Assembly (NCBI GenBank): GCA_029262455.1
Contig: JAJCZJ010000050.1
Location: forward strand, 1-64,000
Direction of reading: 5' to 3'
Length of the DNA stretch: 64,000 nt
From: Deltaproteobacteria bacterium
GTDB taxonomy: Bacteria > Desulfobacterota > Binatia > HRBIN30 > CADEER01
Part shown: positions 16,534 through 25,186 of the stretch, piece by piece
How the letters are laid out: every line of letters begins with the position of its first letter
Position numbering within the stretch: the first letter of the stretch is position 1
Position numbers and translations under genes: made by a program
Notes under the pieces: generated by a model
What the model was told of the DNA's origin: nothing
Databases searched by the model: none
Seen by the model: only the letters and a program-made list of their open reading frames with translations

Positions 16534-17172
16534 ATGAACGTCCGCCCTGCAAACACTGCCGACTCCCGATTCCTCGCCTGGGTCGCCCTCGCCGCCTCAC
16601 GATCCCACGTCGAAACCGGCATATGGGATCTCTGGATCCCGGGATCCGACGAGGACAAGCTCAACTTTCTCGAGGGGCTGCTGCTTTCCGACCATCGCCA
16701 CTGGTGCCACTACACCAGCTTCGTCATCGCCGAGGTCGACGGCGAACCGGGGGCCGCTCTCTCAGGCTACACACCGGACGACCCAGACTTCGTCAGCCCT
16801 ACCAAAGCGATCATCAACGCATCGATCGCCGCCGGACTCACCGAGGTGGCCCAACAAGAAGCCTTCGAACGGATGCACTGCTTCCTCGCTTGTCTACCGC
16901 AAGACGAGCCCGGCGCGTGGATCATCGAATGGGTCGCAACATCACCCTCGCATCGCCGCAAGGGGCTAGTGCAAGCCCTCATCGCAGATGAGCTCGAGAT
17001 CGGGCGCGCGCGCGGCCACGGCACTTCGCAGATCATGATTCTCAGCGGCAACAACCCCGCACAGCGCGCCTACGAGCAATCCGGCTTTCGCTACGTCGAC
17101 GAAAGGCGCAGTGCCGCGTTCGAATCCGCGACGGGCAGCCCAGGAATTCTACGAATGCTCCGCCCAATCTGA
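16534..17172 (+). CDS. GNAT-family N-acetyltransferase
   Basis: A 212-residue protein whose C-terminal half has GNAT motif A, WVATSPSHRRKGLVQALIADELEIG, with the acetyl-CoA pyrophosphate loop RRKGL, followed by motif B features (GNNPAQRAYEQSGFRYVDE). The N-terminal part is longer than in minimal GNATs and probably contributes the acceptor site. It transfers an acetyl group from acetyl-CoA to an amine on a small molecule or protein; the target is unknown. Monocistronic by context: a divergent gene upstream and a 113-base gap to the following P450. Confidence 0.85.
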   Translation: MNVRPANTADSRFLAWVALAASRSHVETGIWDLWIPGSDEDKLNFLEGLLLSDHRHWCHYTSFVIAEVDGEPGAALSGYTPDDPDFVSPTKAIINASIAAGLTEVAQQEAFERMHCFLACLPQDEPGAWIIEWVATSPSHRRKGLVQALIADELEIGRARGHGTSQIMILSGNNPAQRAYEQSGFRYVDERRSAAFESATGSPGILRMLRPI

Positions 17173-17285
17173 CGCCAAGCTCCCCCCTTTGAAGAATCTA
17201 GTACTCGAGACCACTGAACATGCTAGGTAGCGGCCCTTGCTCGAAATTCAAAAATTGTGCGAATTAGGGCAGCATCAGTGCAGCC

Positions 17286-18518
17286 ATGAGAGATCCTCTG
17301 CCAACGACCGACGACCGGGTCGATCTATCGGACAACGCCACCTTCGGCGCTGAAGTACCCCACCGGTACTTTCGATGGCTGCGCGAACACGACCCCGTTC
17401 ACTGGCAACCGGAGTGCAAGATTCCCGGAGTCCGTCAGGGACCTGGCTACTGGGCACTGACTCGATACGAAGACGTTGCTGAGGTCTCGAAAAGCTCATC
17501 CGTGTTTTCCTCGGCCATCGGTTCCTCAATCCTCAGCGATCTCTACGCAAGGGATCTCCACAATATGCAACAACAGCTGATCAACATGGACCCGCCACAG
17601 CACACGCAGTTGCGGAAGCTGATGAATCCACCATTCAAACCGCGTGCAATAGCGACCCGTGAGGTGGAGGCGAGAAGAATCATCACGAGAGTTTTCGATG
17701 AGCTCGAGGTGCGCACCGACTGCGATTTCGTCGAAGATATCTCCGCACCGATTTCCCTTCGCATCCTCACACACTTTCTCGGAGTCCCTGAAAAGGATTC
17801 GAAGAAGTTCTACAAATGGACCAACAAGCTGATCGGATCAGCCGATTCCGAGGTCAGCAGCGCCTTTCGCGGACGGCTCGCGGTACTAGAGATCTTCATC
17901 TACGCGGCATTCCTCGCCCGGCGCAGACGCAAGAATCCAACCGAAGACGTATACTCCCGCCTGGTCAACGGCGAGATCGACGGTAAGCCCATCGACCGCC
18001 TCGGCCTTGGTATGAACTTCTTCCTGCTTCTTGTCGCCGGGAACGAAACGACTCGCAACGCACTCAGCGGCGGCGTGCAAGCATTGTGCGACCACCCAGA
18101 GCAGTTCGAACGACTGCGGCAAGACCATTCCCTGATTCCTCACGCGATCGAAGAGATGTTGCGTTACGTCACCCCGGTGATGCAGTTTCGTAGAACCGCA
18201 ACACAAGACACGACGATCGGCAATCGGCCGATCCGCAAAGGTGAGAAAGTCGTCGTCTACTACGGCGCCGCGAACCGAGACCCCAGAGTGTTCGACAATC
18301 CCGAGGAGTTCGACATTTCGAGACGCCACAATCCGCATCTTGCATTCGGCACCGGAACCCACGTCTGCATCGGCGCCCACATGGCGCGGATGAGCATGCG
18401 AATCACTCTCGAGCAGCTCCTCACCCGTTCCCCCAACATCCGCCGCAGCGGCGACCTCGATCGGCTCCACTCCAATTTCATCAACGGCATCAAGCGAATG
18501 CCGGTGCGGCTCGCATAG
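17286..18518 (+). CDS. Cytochrome P450 (class I bacterial type)
   Basis: A 410-residue soluble P450 monooxygenase. The I-helix motif LLLVAGNETTRNAL is near residue 250, ExxR in EEMLRYVTPV, and the haem-ligand motif FGTGTHVCIG near 353-362 with the axial Cys near 360. Sequence texture (RTATQDTTIGNRPIRKGEKVVVYYGAANRD) resembles the CYP124/125/142 group that hydroxylates methyl-branched lipids and sterol side chains, but assignment by eye is not firm. It needs separate ferredoxin and reductase, unlike the fused CYP51 at 6.1 kb. RidA and TfoX-like genes follow at 45 and 8 bases, so the three probably form an operon. Confidence 0.9.
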   Translation: MRDPLPTTDDRVDLSDNATFGAEVPHRYFRWLREHDPVHWQPECKIPGVRQGPGYWALTRYEDVAEVSKSSSVFSSAIGSSILSDLYARDLHNMQQQLINMDPPQHTQLRKLMNPPFKPRAIATREVEARRIITRVFDELEVRTDCDFVEDISAPISLRILTHFLGVPEKDSKKFYKWTNKLIGSADSEVSSAFRGRLAVLEIFIYAAFLARRRRKNPTEDVYSRLVNGEIDGKPIDRLGLGMNFFLLLVAGNETTRNALSGGVQALCDHPEQFERLRQDHSLIPHAIEEMLRYVTPVMQFRRTATQDTTIGNRPIRKGEKVVVYYGAANRDPRVFDNPEEFDISRRHNPHLAFGTGTHVCIGAHMARMSMRITLEQLLTRSPNIRRSGDLDRLHSNFINGIKRMPVRLA

Positions 18519-18563
18519 GGCGCTCGGCCGGAGCACACGACACGCTGACAGAAGGAGAACACA

Positions 18564-18959
18564 ATGCCCTCGCCACCCGTCACCTACCACGACCCGTTTG
18601 ATGGCAAACTCGGCTTCGCCCTGGCTTCGCACCACAACGGATTGATCTACGCATCTGGAATGACCGGCTTCGAGCCGGACATGACGGTCCCCGACGGTAT
18701 CGAAGACCAGATGCGCCTGGCGTATCGCAACATCGCTGGGATTCTCGAACACTACGAAGCGACACTTGAGCACGCGGTCGAACAGATCGTGTTCTTCGTC
18801 GGCGACGCAGCCGAAGCCGTCGAAGCATTCGATCGAGTCTCGACCGAAACCTTCGGCACCAAGCCACCCCCGTGCACGATGATCGGCGCTACCGCGTTGG
18901 TCGACCCGCGCTACCGGGTCGAAATCAAGGTTACGGCGGTAGATCCAAGCGCAAAGTGA
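18564..18959 (+). CDS. RidA/YjgF family protein
   Basis: A 131-residue RidA-superfamily protein, a small trimer that hydrolyses reactive enamine/imine intermediates or acts in related detoxification. The family pattern is visible: LIYASGMTGFEP, MRLAYRNIAGILEHYEATLEHAVEQIVFFVGD, and PCTMIGATALVDPRYRVEIKVTAV. The Arg of the terminal PRYRVEI motif matches the position that binds the carboxylate in true RidA deaminases. It is well spaced behind an AGAAGGAG ribosome site. It sits in the P450 operon, where RidA homologues often accompany oxidative catabolic enzymes. Confidence 0.9.
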   Translation: MPSPPVTYHDPFDGKLGFALASHHNGLIYASGMTGFEPDMTVPDGIEDQMRLAYRNIAGILEHYEATLEHAVEQIVFFVGDAAEAVEAFDRVSTETFGTKPPPCTMIGATALVDPRYRVEIKVTAVDPSAK

Positions 18960-18967
18960 GCCGGGAT

Positions 18968-19282
18968 ATGACCGCCGAAGATCTATTCTGGGAACTCGCC
19001 GCAGAATTGCAGGCCGAGGACGCAAGAGTGATCGAGGGCACGATCATGAGCAGCCGCTGCCTGCGGGTCGGTAAGGAGTTTCTCGCACTCCTCGACCACA
19101 AGGGAGCGGGCCTGGTCGTAAAGTTGCCGAAGTCTCGGGTCGATCAGCTGGTCGAAAAGGGACAGGGACAACCTTTCGCACCAGCGGGACGCGTGTTCCG
19201 CGAATGGGTCTCGATCGCAAGGGCGGACCGGCGTCGCTGGCGCGCACTATTGCGCGAAGGGGTCGCGTTCGTCAGTTCGTGA
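18968..19282 (+). CDS. TfoX/MmcQ-like small protein
   Basis: A 104-residue protein with the pattern of the TfoX N-terminal/MmcQ-YjbR-like superfamily: a conserved GKEFLALLDHKGAGLVVKLPKSRVDQLVEKGQGQPF core, then AGRVFREWVSI and a terminal helix. Such proteins are small, soluble and usually of unknown function; none of the TfoX competence role can be assumed. The ATG at 18968 begins eight bases after the RidA stop, so it is the third gene of the P450 operon. The first about 40 residues are helical and less conserved. Confidence 0.65.
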   Translation: MTAEDLFWELAAELQAEDARVIEGTIMSSRCLRVGKEFLALLDHKGAGLVVKLPKSRVDQLVEKGQGQPFAPAGRVFREWVSIARADRRRWRALLREGVAFVSS

Positions 19283-19299
19283 ACGCCCGCCGCCCTCGC

Positions 19300-20163
19300 T
19301 CAAGAAGCGAGAATCTCGACCTTCGCCCCCACCGCGACATCGCCGGCTTGCACGATCTTCGCGTAGACACCGAGATTGCCACCAGCTTCTTTGACTAGTT
19401 TACGCATCACTGCCGGGTCGCGCGGCAAGTCGGCAACCGCGTGCGTGGTCATCACACAACGCGGACACTCCATCTCGACCGACACAATCGCGTCGCCGAT
19501 CGCGAGCCGTTTGCCGATCCACTCCATTTCGGGGAAATCGCCGCCCGCCTCCGTCTCGACGACAATGTTGGGGCGAAATCGCTTCACCCCGATCTTCGAT
19601 TCCGGCGCCCTGGCGGTCAGAGTTCGCAAGGACTGATCACTCAGGATCAACAGAGGAAACGCATCGAAGTACGTGCCCGGGGGCGACTCGAATTCAAAGA
19701 TCTCGGGCGGAAACTTCGAAAGGTCGGGCAATGGTTCGTCAGCATTGCGGCCAAACACCGCTCGCAACTCCGCATCGAAATCGGCATCGTCGGCTGCGCC
19801 GCGCCGATAGTGGTCGAGCGCGTCCGCAGGCAACAGCGGCCATAGCGTCACTTCGTGCCCGAGCGATTCACTGAGCTTCTGCGCCGCCGCGTCGTCGCTA
19901 GCGCGGAATACACCGCCGTCCGGCAGAGTGATTTCAGGAGCCGGCGCCTGCTCGCTGCTCGGTTCCTCCAGGTATCGTGCGGTCAACTGCATCAAGGCCG
20001 ATATCTTCTTCGCACCACGAATTCCGCCGCGCACTTCGTCCCGAACCGCCCAAGCGCGGTCCCCAGGAATTCCGTTCTCCCCAAGCCACACAGACGTCAG
20101 AGACTCGCCCTGCATACTCTTGACGGGGTAACGGTGAATCGCCTGTAAACTTCCGATCGTCAT
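19300..20163 (-). CDS. MOSC-domain protein
   Basis: A 287-residue protein with an N-terminal MOSC beta-barrel (IGSLQAIHRYPVKSMQGESL, GIPGDRAWAVRD) and a C-terminal MOSC domain with the conserved Cys motif ECPRCVMTTHAV near residue 240. MOSC proteins such as YcbX and mARC bind molybdenum cofactor and reduce N-hydroxylated compounds, taking electrons from a partner. The invariant Cys needed to hold the cofactor is present. The ATG at 20163 follows GAGG; a GTG four codons upstream is possible. It diverges from the delta-60-repeat gene across about 120 bases. Confidence 0.88.
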   Translation of the reverse strand: MTIGSLQAIHRYPVKSMQGESLTSVWLGENGIPGDRAWAVRDEVRGGIRGAKKISALMQLTARYLEEPSSEQAPAPEITLPDGGVFRASDDAAAQKLSESLGHEVTLWPLLPADALDHYRRGAADDADFDAELRAVFGRNADEPLPDLSKFPPEIFEFESPPGTYFDAFPLLILSDQSLRTLTARAPESKIGVKRFRPNIVVETEAGGDFPEMEWIGKRLAIGDAIVSVEMECPRCVMTTHAVADLPRDPAVMRKLVKEAGGNLGVYAKIVQAGDVAVGAKVEILAS

Positions 20164-20285
20164 TGGTCGCCTCACTATCCTCGCAACGGAACTTCAAAGT
20201 GAAGTCGAAAGCGTCGCGCAATACAACAATTGACGCTGCCTCTGCTCCCCGACTATACCTTGCAACAGTTGGAGGGAGCATATCG

Positions 20286-21731
20286 ATGGTATCGGACACA
20301 GGCAGGGCGATTCTAGTTTCGACACTGCTTGCCCTTCCCCTCACGGCCGGTGCTCAAGACGCCCAACTAGACATCGGCTTCGGCGACGGCGGCATGGTCA
20401 CAACCGCTAACCAGGGGCAAAGCTTTCACACCGACCTCCTTCATCAACTGGATGGCAAGATCCTCGTTACTGGAAACTCGGGAGAACATCCGGCCGTAAT
20501 TCGGTATCTCGACAACGGGAGTATCGACACGACCTTCGGCAAAAACGGTATCGCGACAATCGCAGGCGCTTCGACTTCAGTTCTCAGCATCGCCCTGCAG
20601 TCGGATCAAAAAATTCTCATACTCGGCAACAACCATCTCACCCGCGTTGATAGCTCCGGCAACCGTGACGAAAGCTTCGGAATCGACGGGAGCATCGAGG
20701 TCGAGGCTTTGCACCTCGCGATACAACCAGACGACAAGATCCTCCTCCACTCCTCCAGCTCTATCTCCCGATTCGACGCCAACGCCAAAGCCTTCGACCC
20801 TACCTTCGGAAACGCAGGCGTGGCAGCGGTCACGAGAATCCATTCCATCGCGCTCCAATCGACAGGCAAGATCGTCGTGGGTACGAATTCTCCTCCGCAG
20901 ATCATTCGGCTAAACTCCGACGGCACCATCGATGGGGGCTTCGCGACCGACAGCGCTGCCCATCTCGCCCCATCGCAACCCGAGTCCGTCACCGCCCTGT
21001 TCAACGGTCTCCAGACAGCGAAAGACGGCACCATCATGGTCACTTGGGCCGAGTCGTTCGCTATCGGCCCGTTTGACGGCCTCAGCGAGGTGCACAATGT
21101 CCGCTTGCAAACCGACGGTACAGTCGGCGAGCCATTCATCAAGTCGATGAATTGGGGTGCGGATGTCGGACCACGCGCTTCCGCTATGGTTGGGGGAAAC
21201 TTCACGAACGACGCCCATGGCCTCACTGTTCAAGTCACCGCATCCCACAGTGCCCTCTTGACCTTCCCCTTCGATCCGAATGGACACAGTTCGGTGACGG
21301 TTATCGGACCAGGATACACAGTACCACTGCTCAATTTCGGAGCTCTCGATCCACCTTTCATCGGCTCCGTAAAGAAGCAGATCCCCGGAGACTCCCGAAG
21401 GACCAGAATCGCCATCGACCACGTCGGTCGAGTCCTCGTCTTGGGCTCCTTTACCGAGACAGAGTTCAATCAATTCGATCCAACCCAAGGCATTCGCTCC
21501 GATACACTTTCCTTTCTGGCGAGGATCTCACCGGCTAGCGCGCTCTCGGATTGCGCCGGAGATTGCGACGGAGACCAAGTTGTCGGCATCGCGGAAGTAA
21601 TCCAAGGAATCAATATTGCCCTCGGCCAACGAGGGATCTCGACCTGCGCGACGTTCGACGCCAATGAAGATGGACTCGTCTCTATCGGCGAGATCCTCGG
21701 CGCCATCAGACGCCTACTGAACGGCTGCTGA
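20286..21731 (+). CDS. Secreted delta-60-repeat beta-propeller with a dockerin-like end
   Basis: A 481-residue exported protein. Signal peptide about 1-21 (LVSTLLALPLTAGA-QD). Residues about 25-240 hold delta-60 repeats (DUF5122): units of the type ALQSDQKILILGN ... GNRDESFG recur about every 35-45 residues and form a propeller-like fold. The final about 60 residues (21547-21728) form a cysteine-framed, EF-hand-like pair: CAGDCDGDQVVGIAEVIQGI, then DANEDGLVSIGEILGAI, ending LLNGC. This resembles a dockerin-like Ca-binding module also present in the 33874-35190 protein. GGAGGGAG seven bases upstream fixes the ATG at 20286. Function is unknown; probably cell-surface or secreted. Confidence 0.8.
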   Translation: MVSDTGRAILVSTLLALPLTAGAQDAQLDIGFGDGGMVTTANQGQSFHTDLLHQLDGKILVTGNSGEHPAVIRYLDNGSIDTTFGKNGIATIAGASTSVLSIALQSDQKILILGNNHLTRVDSSGNRDESFGIDGSIEVEALHLAIQPDDKILLHSSSSISRFDANAKAFDPTFGNAGVAAVTRIHSIALQSTGKIVVGTNSPPQIIRLNSDGTIDGGFATDSAAHLAPSQPESVTALFNGLQTAKDGTIMVTWAESFAIGPFDGLSEVHNVRLQTDGTVGEPFIKSMNWGADVGPRASAMVGGNFTNDAHGLTVQVTASHSALLTFPFDPNGHSSVTVIGPGYTVPLLNFGALDPPFIGSVKKQIPGDSRRTRIAIDHVGRVLVLGSFTETEFNQFDPTQGIRSDTLSFLARISPASALSDCAGDCDGDQVVGIAEVIQGINIALGQRGISTCATFDANEDGLVSIGEILGAIRRLLNGC

Positions 21732-21899
21732 GGACCATAGACTCCACGCTTCGCGAAGAGTACCCAGTTGGATCTTAGCACCAACCCCAATCGGACCGCG
21801 GCAGCAGCGACTTGAAGACGACAACTTCGCTTCAGAGGATACGAGCAATTTTCGGCCCCACTGTAGTCAGGCCGAAACAGCGGTGTCGGGCACACCAAA

Positions 21900-22202
21900 G
21901 CTCGCCGCATCCGGCATCGAAATAGAGAACAAACCGTGCGCGTGCCGTTGCCGGCGTACACCCGAAAGATCTCTTCCCCCGAGAACGAAGCCCCGTTGAG
22001 CGCGGCGACGTGAACCGAGAACGCTTCCTCGACGGGGGTGACGCGTGGTCATGTCGTTGACGCTAGCGTCTTTGTAGGATTTGTTCTCCCAGGCGAAACC
22101 TGTGTTCAGATTTGTTGTCGTACCATTGCCGTTGTATTGGAAGCGTGCCGTCTCCGCGGACACAGTTCCAGTCATCAGCGCAGTGCCGGCAATTGCGATC
22201 AC
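21900..22202 (-). pseudogene. Frameshifted remnant of a small secreted protein
   Basis: The minus strand starts with a signal-peptide-like MIAIAGTALMTGTVSA then ETARFQYNGNGTTTNLNTG and continues to NDMTT near 22040. From there the sensible reading moves to another frame: RVTPVEEAFSVHVAALNG, then ASFSGEEIFRVYAGNGTRTV. The two halves join with a one-base shift and no stop. The family is not recognised. Either a real decayed gene or a base-calling error. The rest of 21732-22315 holds no supported gene. Confidence 0.4.
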
Positions 22203-22315
22203 GTCAAATCTCCAGCTAATACGGACTACCCGCTCAATGACGATCGAAGCCCAAACCTGAAGCCCGCCGGTGAGGCCGCTCCGACGTCACAGTCCTCGCC
22301 TACAACGAGCCACCG

Positions 22316-24094
22316 ATGAACCTCACATTCACACCAGACGACGCACTCTATCATCTAGCCCTAGTGCTGGTTTCCGGCATCGTTGGCGGTGAACTGGTCG
22401 GTCGAGTTGGGCTCCCGAAAGTTACCGGTTGGATCGGAACGGGCATCCTGCTGCGCGCACTCGACGATCATCACGGTGCCTTCACAGGGCTGAACGAGAA
22501 CACGGTTGCCAATTTCCGTCCGTACATGAGCTTTGTGCTGGGGTACATAGGCTTCACCGTTGGCGCTGCGCTTCACTTCGCAAGCTTGCGCAACGCCGGC
22601 AAACGGCTCGGGCTGCTGCTGCTCGGCGAAGCGACCGTGACGCCAGCCGTTGTCGCTCTGACGATGTACGGGCTGGGAAGAATGGTCGCCCCAGAAGAAA
22701 TGACGGCCAGGGCTTGCCTGATCTTGGCGGCGGTCGCGATCGCTGGTGCTCCCGGTACGACCGTGCTCGTTGTTCAGGAAGCACGTGCGCGTGGGATATT
22801 AACTCGTACGCTGGTTGCGGCAGTCGCTTTGATCGACATGGTCGCCGTCGCGGCATTCATTTTCGCTACGTCGTACTTGGCCGAAGGCAGCGGCGGCGAC
22901 GGCCCTTGGCACGCCACCTGGCAGGTTGCCTTCGGCTCGGTGGTGAAAGAATTCGGAGTGGCGGTTGCGGTTGCGGCGATCAGCACGCTGGGCTCGCTCG
23001 TCTTGTTGCGAACCGTCGTCGGTCCCGCATTCTTGGGCCCTCTGATGGTCGCCGTGATCCTGGCAGCCTGGGGCGGCGCCGCTGGATTTGGCGCGTCAGG
23101 CATTCTGTCTTGCACGTTCGCCGGCATGATCATTACTAATGTCCGGCACGATACTGTGCGTTCTGCGGAAGCCTATCTCCATTCGATCGGCGGGGCGTTG
23201 TTTGCTGCCTTCTATACATTCGCCGGGATGAATCTTGATTTCTCGCTTGTCCTGCACTCGGCAGGCCTTGTTGGGCTGTACTTTTTGGCTCGCTTCGTCG
23301 GAAAGTACGCGGGAGCGTTTGCGGCCATGTCACTGGCCGACGTTCCGACTCGCGTTCGCAATTACCTGGGCATCGCGCTCCTTCCCCATGGTGGAGTGGC
23401 CGTGGGGTTGATTCTGTTCGTTCAAGCCGACGCGCGTTTCAGCGACGTTGCCGCGACAGTCACGACGGTGGGGCTGGCTGCTTTGGCGATCAACCAGTTA
23501 GTTGGTCCCAGCAGCGCTCGGTTCGCGCTCTGGCGCGCCGGCGAAGCTGACAAGGATTTACCTCGACTGCTTGACTTTCTCGACGAGCACCACATCTCGG
23601 CCAACGTGACCGGCAATACCAAGAGCGACGTCATTCGGTCCCTCGCCGCGCAACTCTACACGACCGAGGTAAAGCCTTCTGTCTCTCAAGAGGACTTCGT
23701 ACAGAAAGTGCTGGAACGTGAGGAGGAACAATCCACTTGTCTTGCCGAAGGCCTGATGATCCCTCACGCGATCCTCGAAGAGGGCGCCGACATCACGGGG
23801 ATTCTGGGGATCAGTTCGCGCGGGCTAGAGCTAGGCGCTCCTGACGGCCAGCCGGTTCACGCCGTTTTGCTCCTGGCCACTCCGCAGACGGACCGCAAGC
23901 GCCACCTTGAAGTCCTAGCAGCCTTCGCGAGGATCATCACCAGCGACGTCAATCTACGCGAGCAACTCTACCACGCCCGCAGTGCGGCGCATGCCTATGA
24001 CGTATTACATGCTGACGAGGCAGAAGACATTAACTACTTTCTCGAGGATGCGATGGCTCGTGCGGGGGTCAGACAAGACGGCTCGGCGGGGTGA
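22316..24094 (+). CDS. CPA2-type cation:proton antiporter with EIIA-like domain
   Basis: A 592-residue membrane protein. Residues about 1-390 carry some twelve hydrophobic segments of the Na+/H+ exchanger (CPA2/KefB-like) fold. Residues about 430-560 are a soluble PTS_EIIA type 2-like domain (VLEREEEQSTCLAEGLMIPHAILEE), where the His of MIPHA matches the phosphorylatable His of fructose-type EIIA. Such fusions suggest control of ion flux by phosphorylation or by a metabolite. Third-position base use has more G and T than in neighbouring genes (many ttg, gcg, gtt), hinting at recent acquisition. It overlaps the tail of the PIN remnant on the other strand by 26 bases. Confidence 0.85.
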   Translation: MNLTFTPDDALYHLALVLVSGIVGGELVGRVGLPKVTGWIGTGILLRALDDHHGAFTGLNENTVANFRPYMSFVLGYIGFTVGAALHFASLRNAGKRLGLLLLGEATVTPAVVALTMYGLGRMVAPEEMTARACLILAAVAIAGAPGTTVLVVQEARARGILTRTLVAAVALIDMVAVAAFIFATSYLAEGSGGDGPWHATWQVAFGSVVKEFGVAVAVAAISTLGSLVLLRTVVGPAFLGPLMVAVILAAWGGAAGFGASGILSCTFAGMIITNVRHDTVRSAEAYLHSIGGALFAAFYTFAGMNLDFSLVLHSAGLVGLYFLARFVGKYAGAFAAMSLADVPTRVRNYLGIALLPHGGVAVGLILFVQADARFSDVAATVTTVGLAALAINQLVGPSSARFALWRAGEADKDLPRLLDFLDEHHISANVTGNTKSDVIRSLAAQLYTTEVKPSVSQEDFVQKVLEREEEQSTCLAEGLMIPHAILEEGADITGILGISSRGLELGAPDGQPVHAVLLLATPQTDRKRHLEVLAAFARIITSDVNLREQLYHARSAAHAYDVLHADEAEDINYFLEDAMARAGVRQDGSAG

Positions 24095-24510
24095 TTGGTG
24101 CCGCATTTGCTAGAAAGAGGGGTCGCGTCAGCCGGCGACTAAGAGCCCGTGAGACTCGAGGCGCGAAATCAACATGATTGGATGTCGCCAATCGGGCATC
24201 GGTCTGAACGGCAACCGCGGCGACCATGCAATCGGCAAGCGACCCTCGACGCCTGCCGGATGAATTGAAAAGTCGAGCGGCGAGGGCGGCATGCTCTGCG
24301 CTCAGAGGAATCACCTCCTTCAGAAGCTCCCTGGCCAGCGAGGCGTCCCTGTCGGAGAGTGGTCCACAGAGGAATTCGATCCAGACGATTGCGCTCGCCT
24401 GCAGCGGTTCGGACGACGCCAGCCAATGGCGCACATCCGAGCCTCGCTCGACCCGGCTCTCAGGGCCTTGATCGTGAAGTCGCTCGTGCCGTTGAGAATG
24501 ACTGTTCTCT
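24069..24510 (-). pseudogene. Frameshifted PIN-domain (VapC-like) gene
   Basis: From a GTG at 24434 the minus strand encodes the body of a PIN-domain toxin: ASAIVWIEFLCGPLS, then a GSLADCMVAAVAVQTDARLATSNHVDF segment with the second acidic cluster. The N-terminal strand is missing in this frame. It lies just upstream in another frame as TVILNGTSDFTIKALRAG, ending SSEARM. Removing two bases at ATGTGCGCC would join them as SSEARM-RHWLASSEP. The first catalytic Asp of the PIN motif (LDTS) is replaced by LNGTS. A dead or non-catalytic remnant is most likely. No convincing antitoxin is upstream. Confidence 0.5.
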
Positions 24511-24607
24511 CTTCCTTGCCGGGAACTTCGAACAGCGAATCCATCCAGTCAAGCCGCTCGACTGCAAGCCCTTGACCCCCAACCTTGTCGCAACTCTACT
24601 GGAAACG

Positions 24608-25162
24608 ATGTCTGCGAACCAAAGAGAATCGATCGAGGAGCGCCTCCACGACACGATCGAATCACTCTTGAGCGAATGGAAACCCGCCCTCGGTCGCGAC
24701 TACGATGCGTATCGAAATCACGTCTACCGGGTCTATCATCTCACCATCGCGCTGATCGAAACGGACAAAGAACAACGCGAGCAAATCGCCATTGCCGCGG
24801 CCTTTCACGACGTTGGAATCTGGCTCGACGACACCTTCGATTACTTAGACCCTTCGGCTCGGCGCGCACGCGACCATCTTTCATCGCGCGGCTGCGAGAA
24901 GTGGTCCGACACCGTGACCGAGATGATCGATCAGCACCACCGCATACGACCGTGGGCCAATAGCCCGCTGGTCGACGCATTCAGAAAGGCCGACTGGCTG
25001 GACGTTTGCCTCTACTGCCTACCGACGGCCATCGACCGCCAACACATGGCCAGCGTTTTGACCGAGTTTCCGCGCGCCGGATTCCACTACCGGCTAGTTC
25101 AATTCACTCTCGCTTGGACCCGCAAGCATCCCTCTCGTCCGTTGCCAATGCTGCGTCTGTAA
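24608..25162 (+). CDS. HD-domain protein
   Basis: A 184-residue cytoplasmic protein with an HD-superfamily metal site: a His in the first long helix (YRNHVYRVYHLTIAL), HD in IAAAFHDVGIWLDD near residue 77, and an IDQHHRIRPW segment. HD proteins are phosphohydrolases acting on nucleotides or other phosphoesters; a specific substrate cannot be assigned. The ATG at 24608 is taken because the reading upstream is out of register with the family. It stands between the PIN remnant and the convergent SDR gene. Confidence 0.8.
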   Translation: MSANQRESIEERLHDTIESLLSEWKPALGRDYDAYRNHVYRVYHLTIALIETDKEQREQIAIAAAFHDVGIWLDDTFDYLDPSARRARDHLSSRGCEKWSDTVTEMIDQHHRIRPWANSPLVDAFRKADWLDVCLYCLPTAIDRQHMASVLTEFPRAGFHYRLVQFTLAWTRKHPSRPLPMLRL

Positions 25163-25186
25163 CAGCCCCGAAGCCAATCGCCGCGA

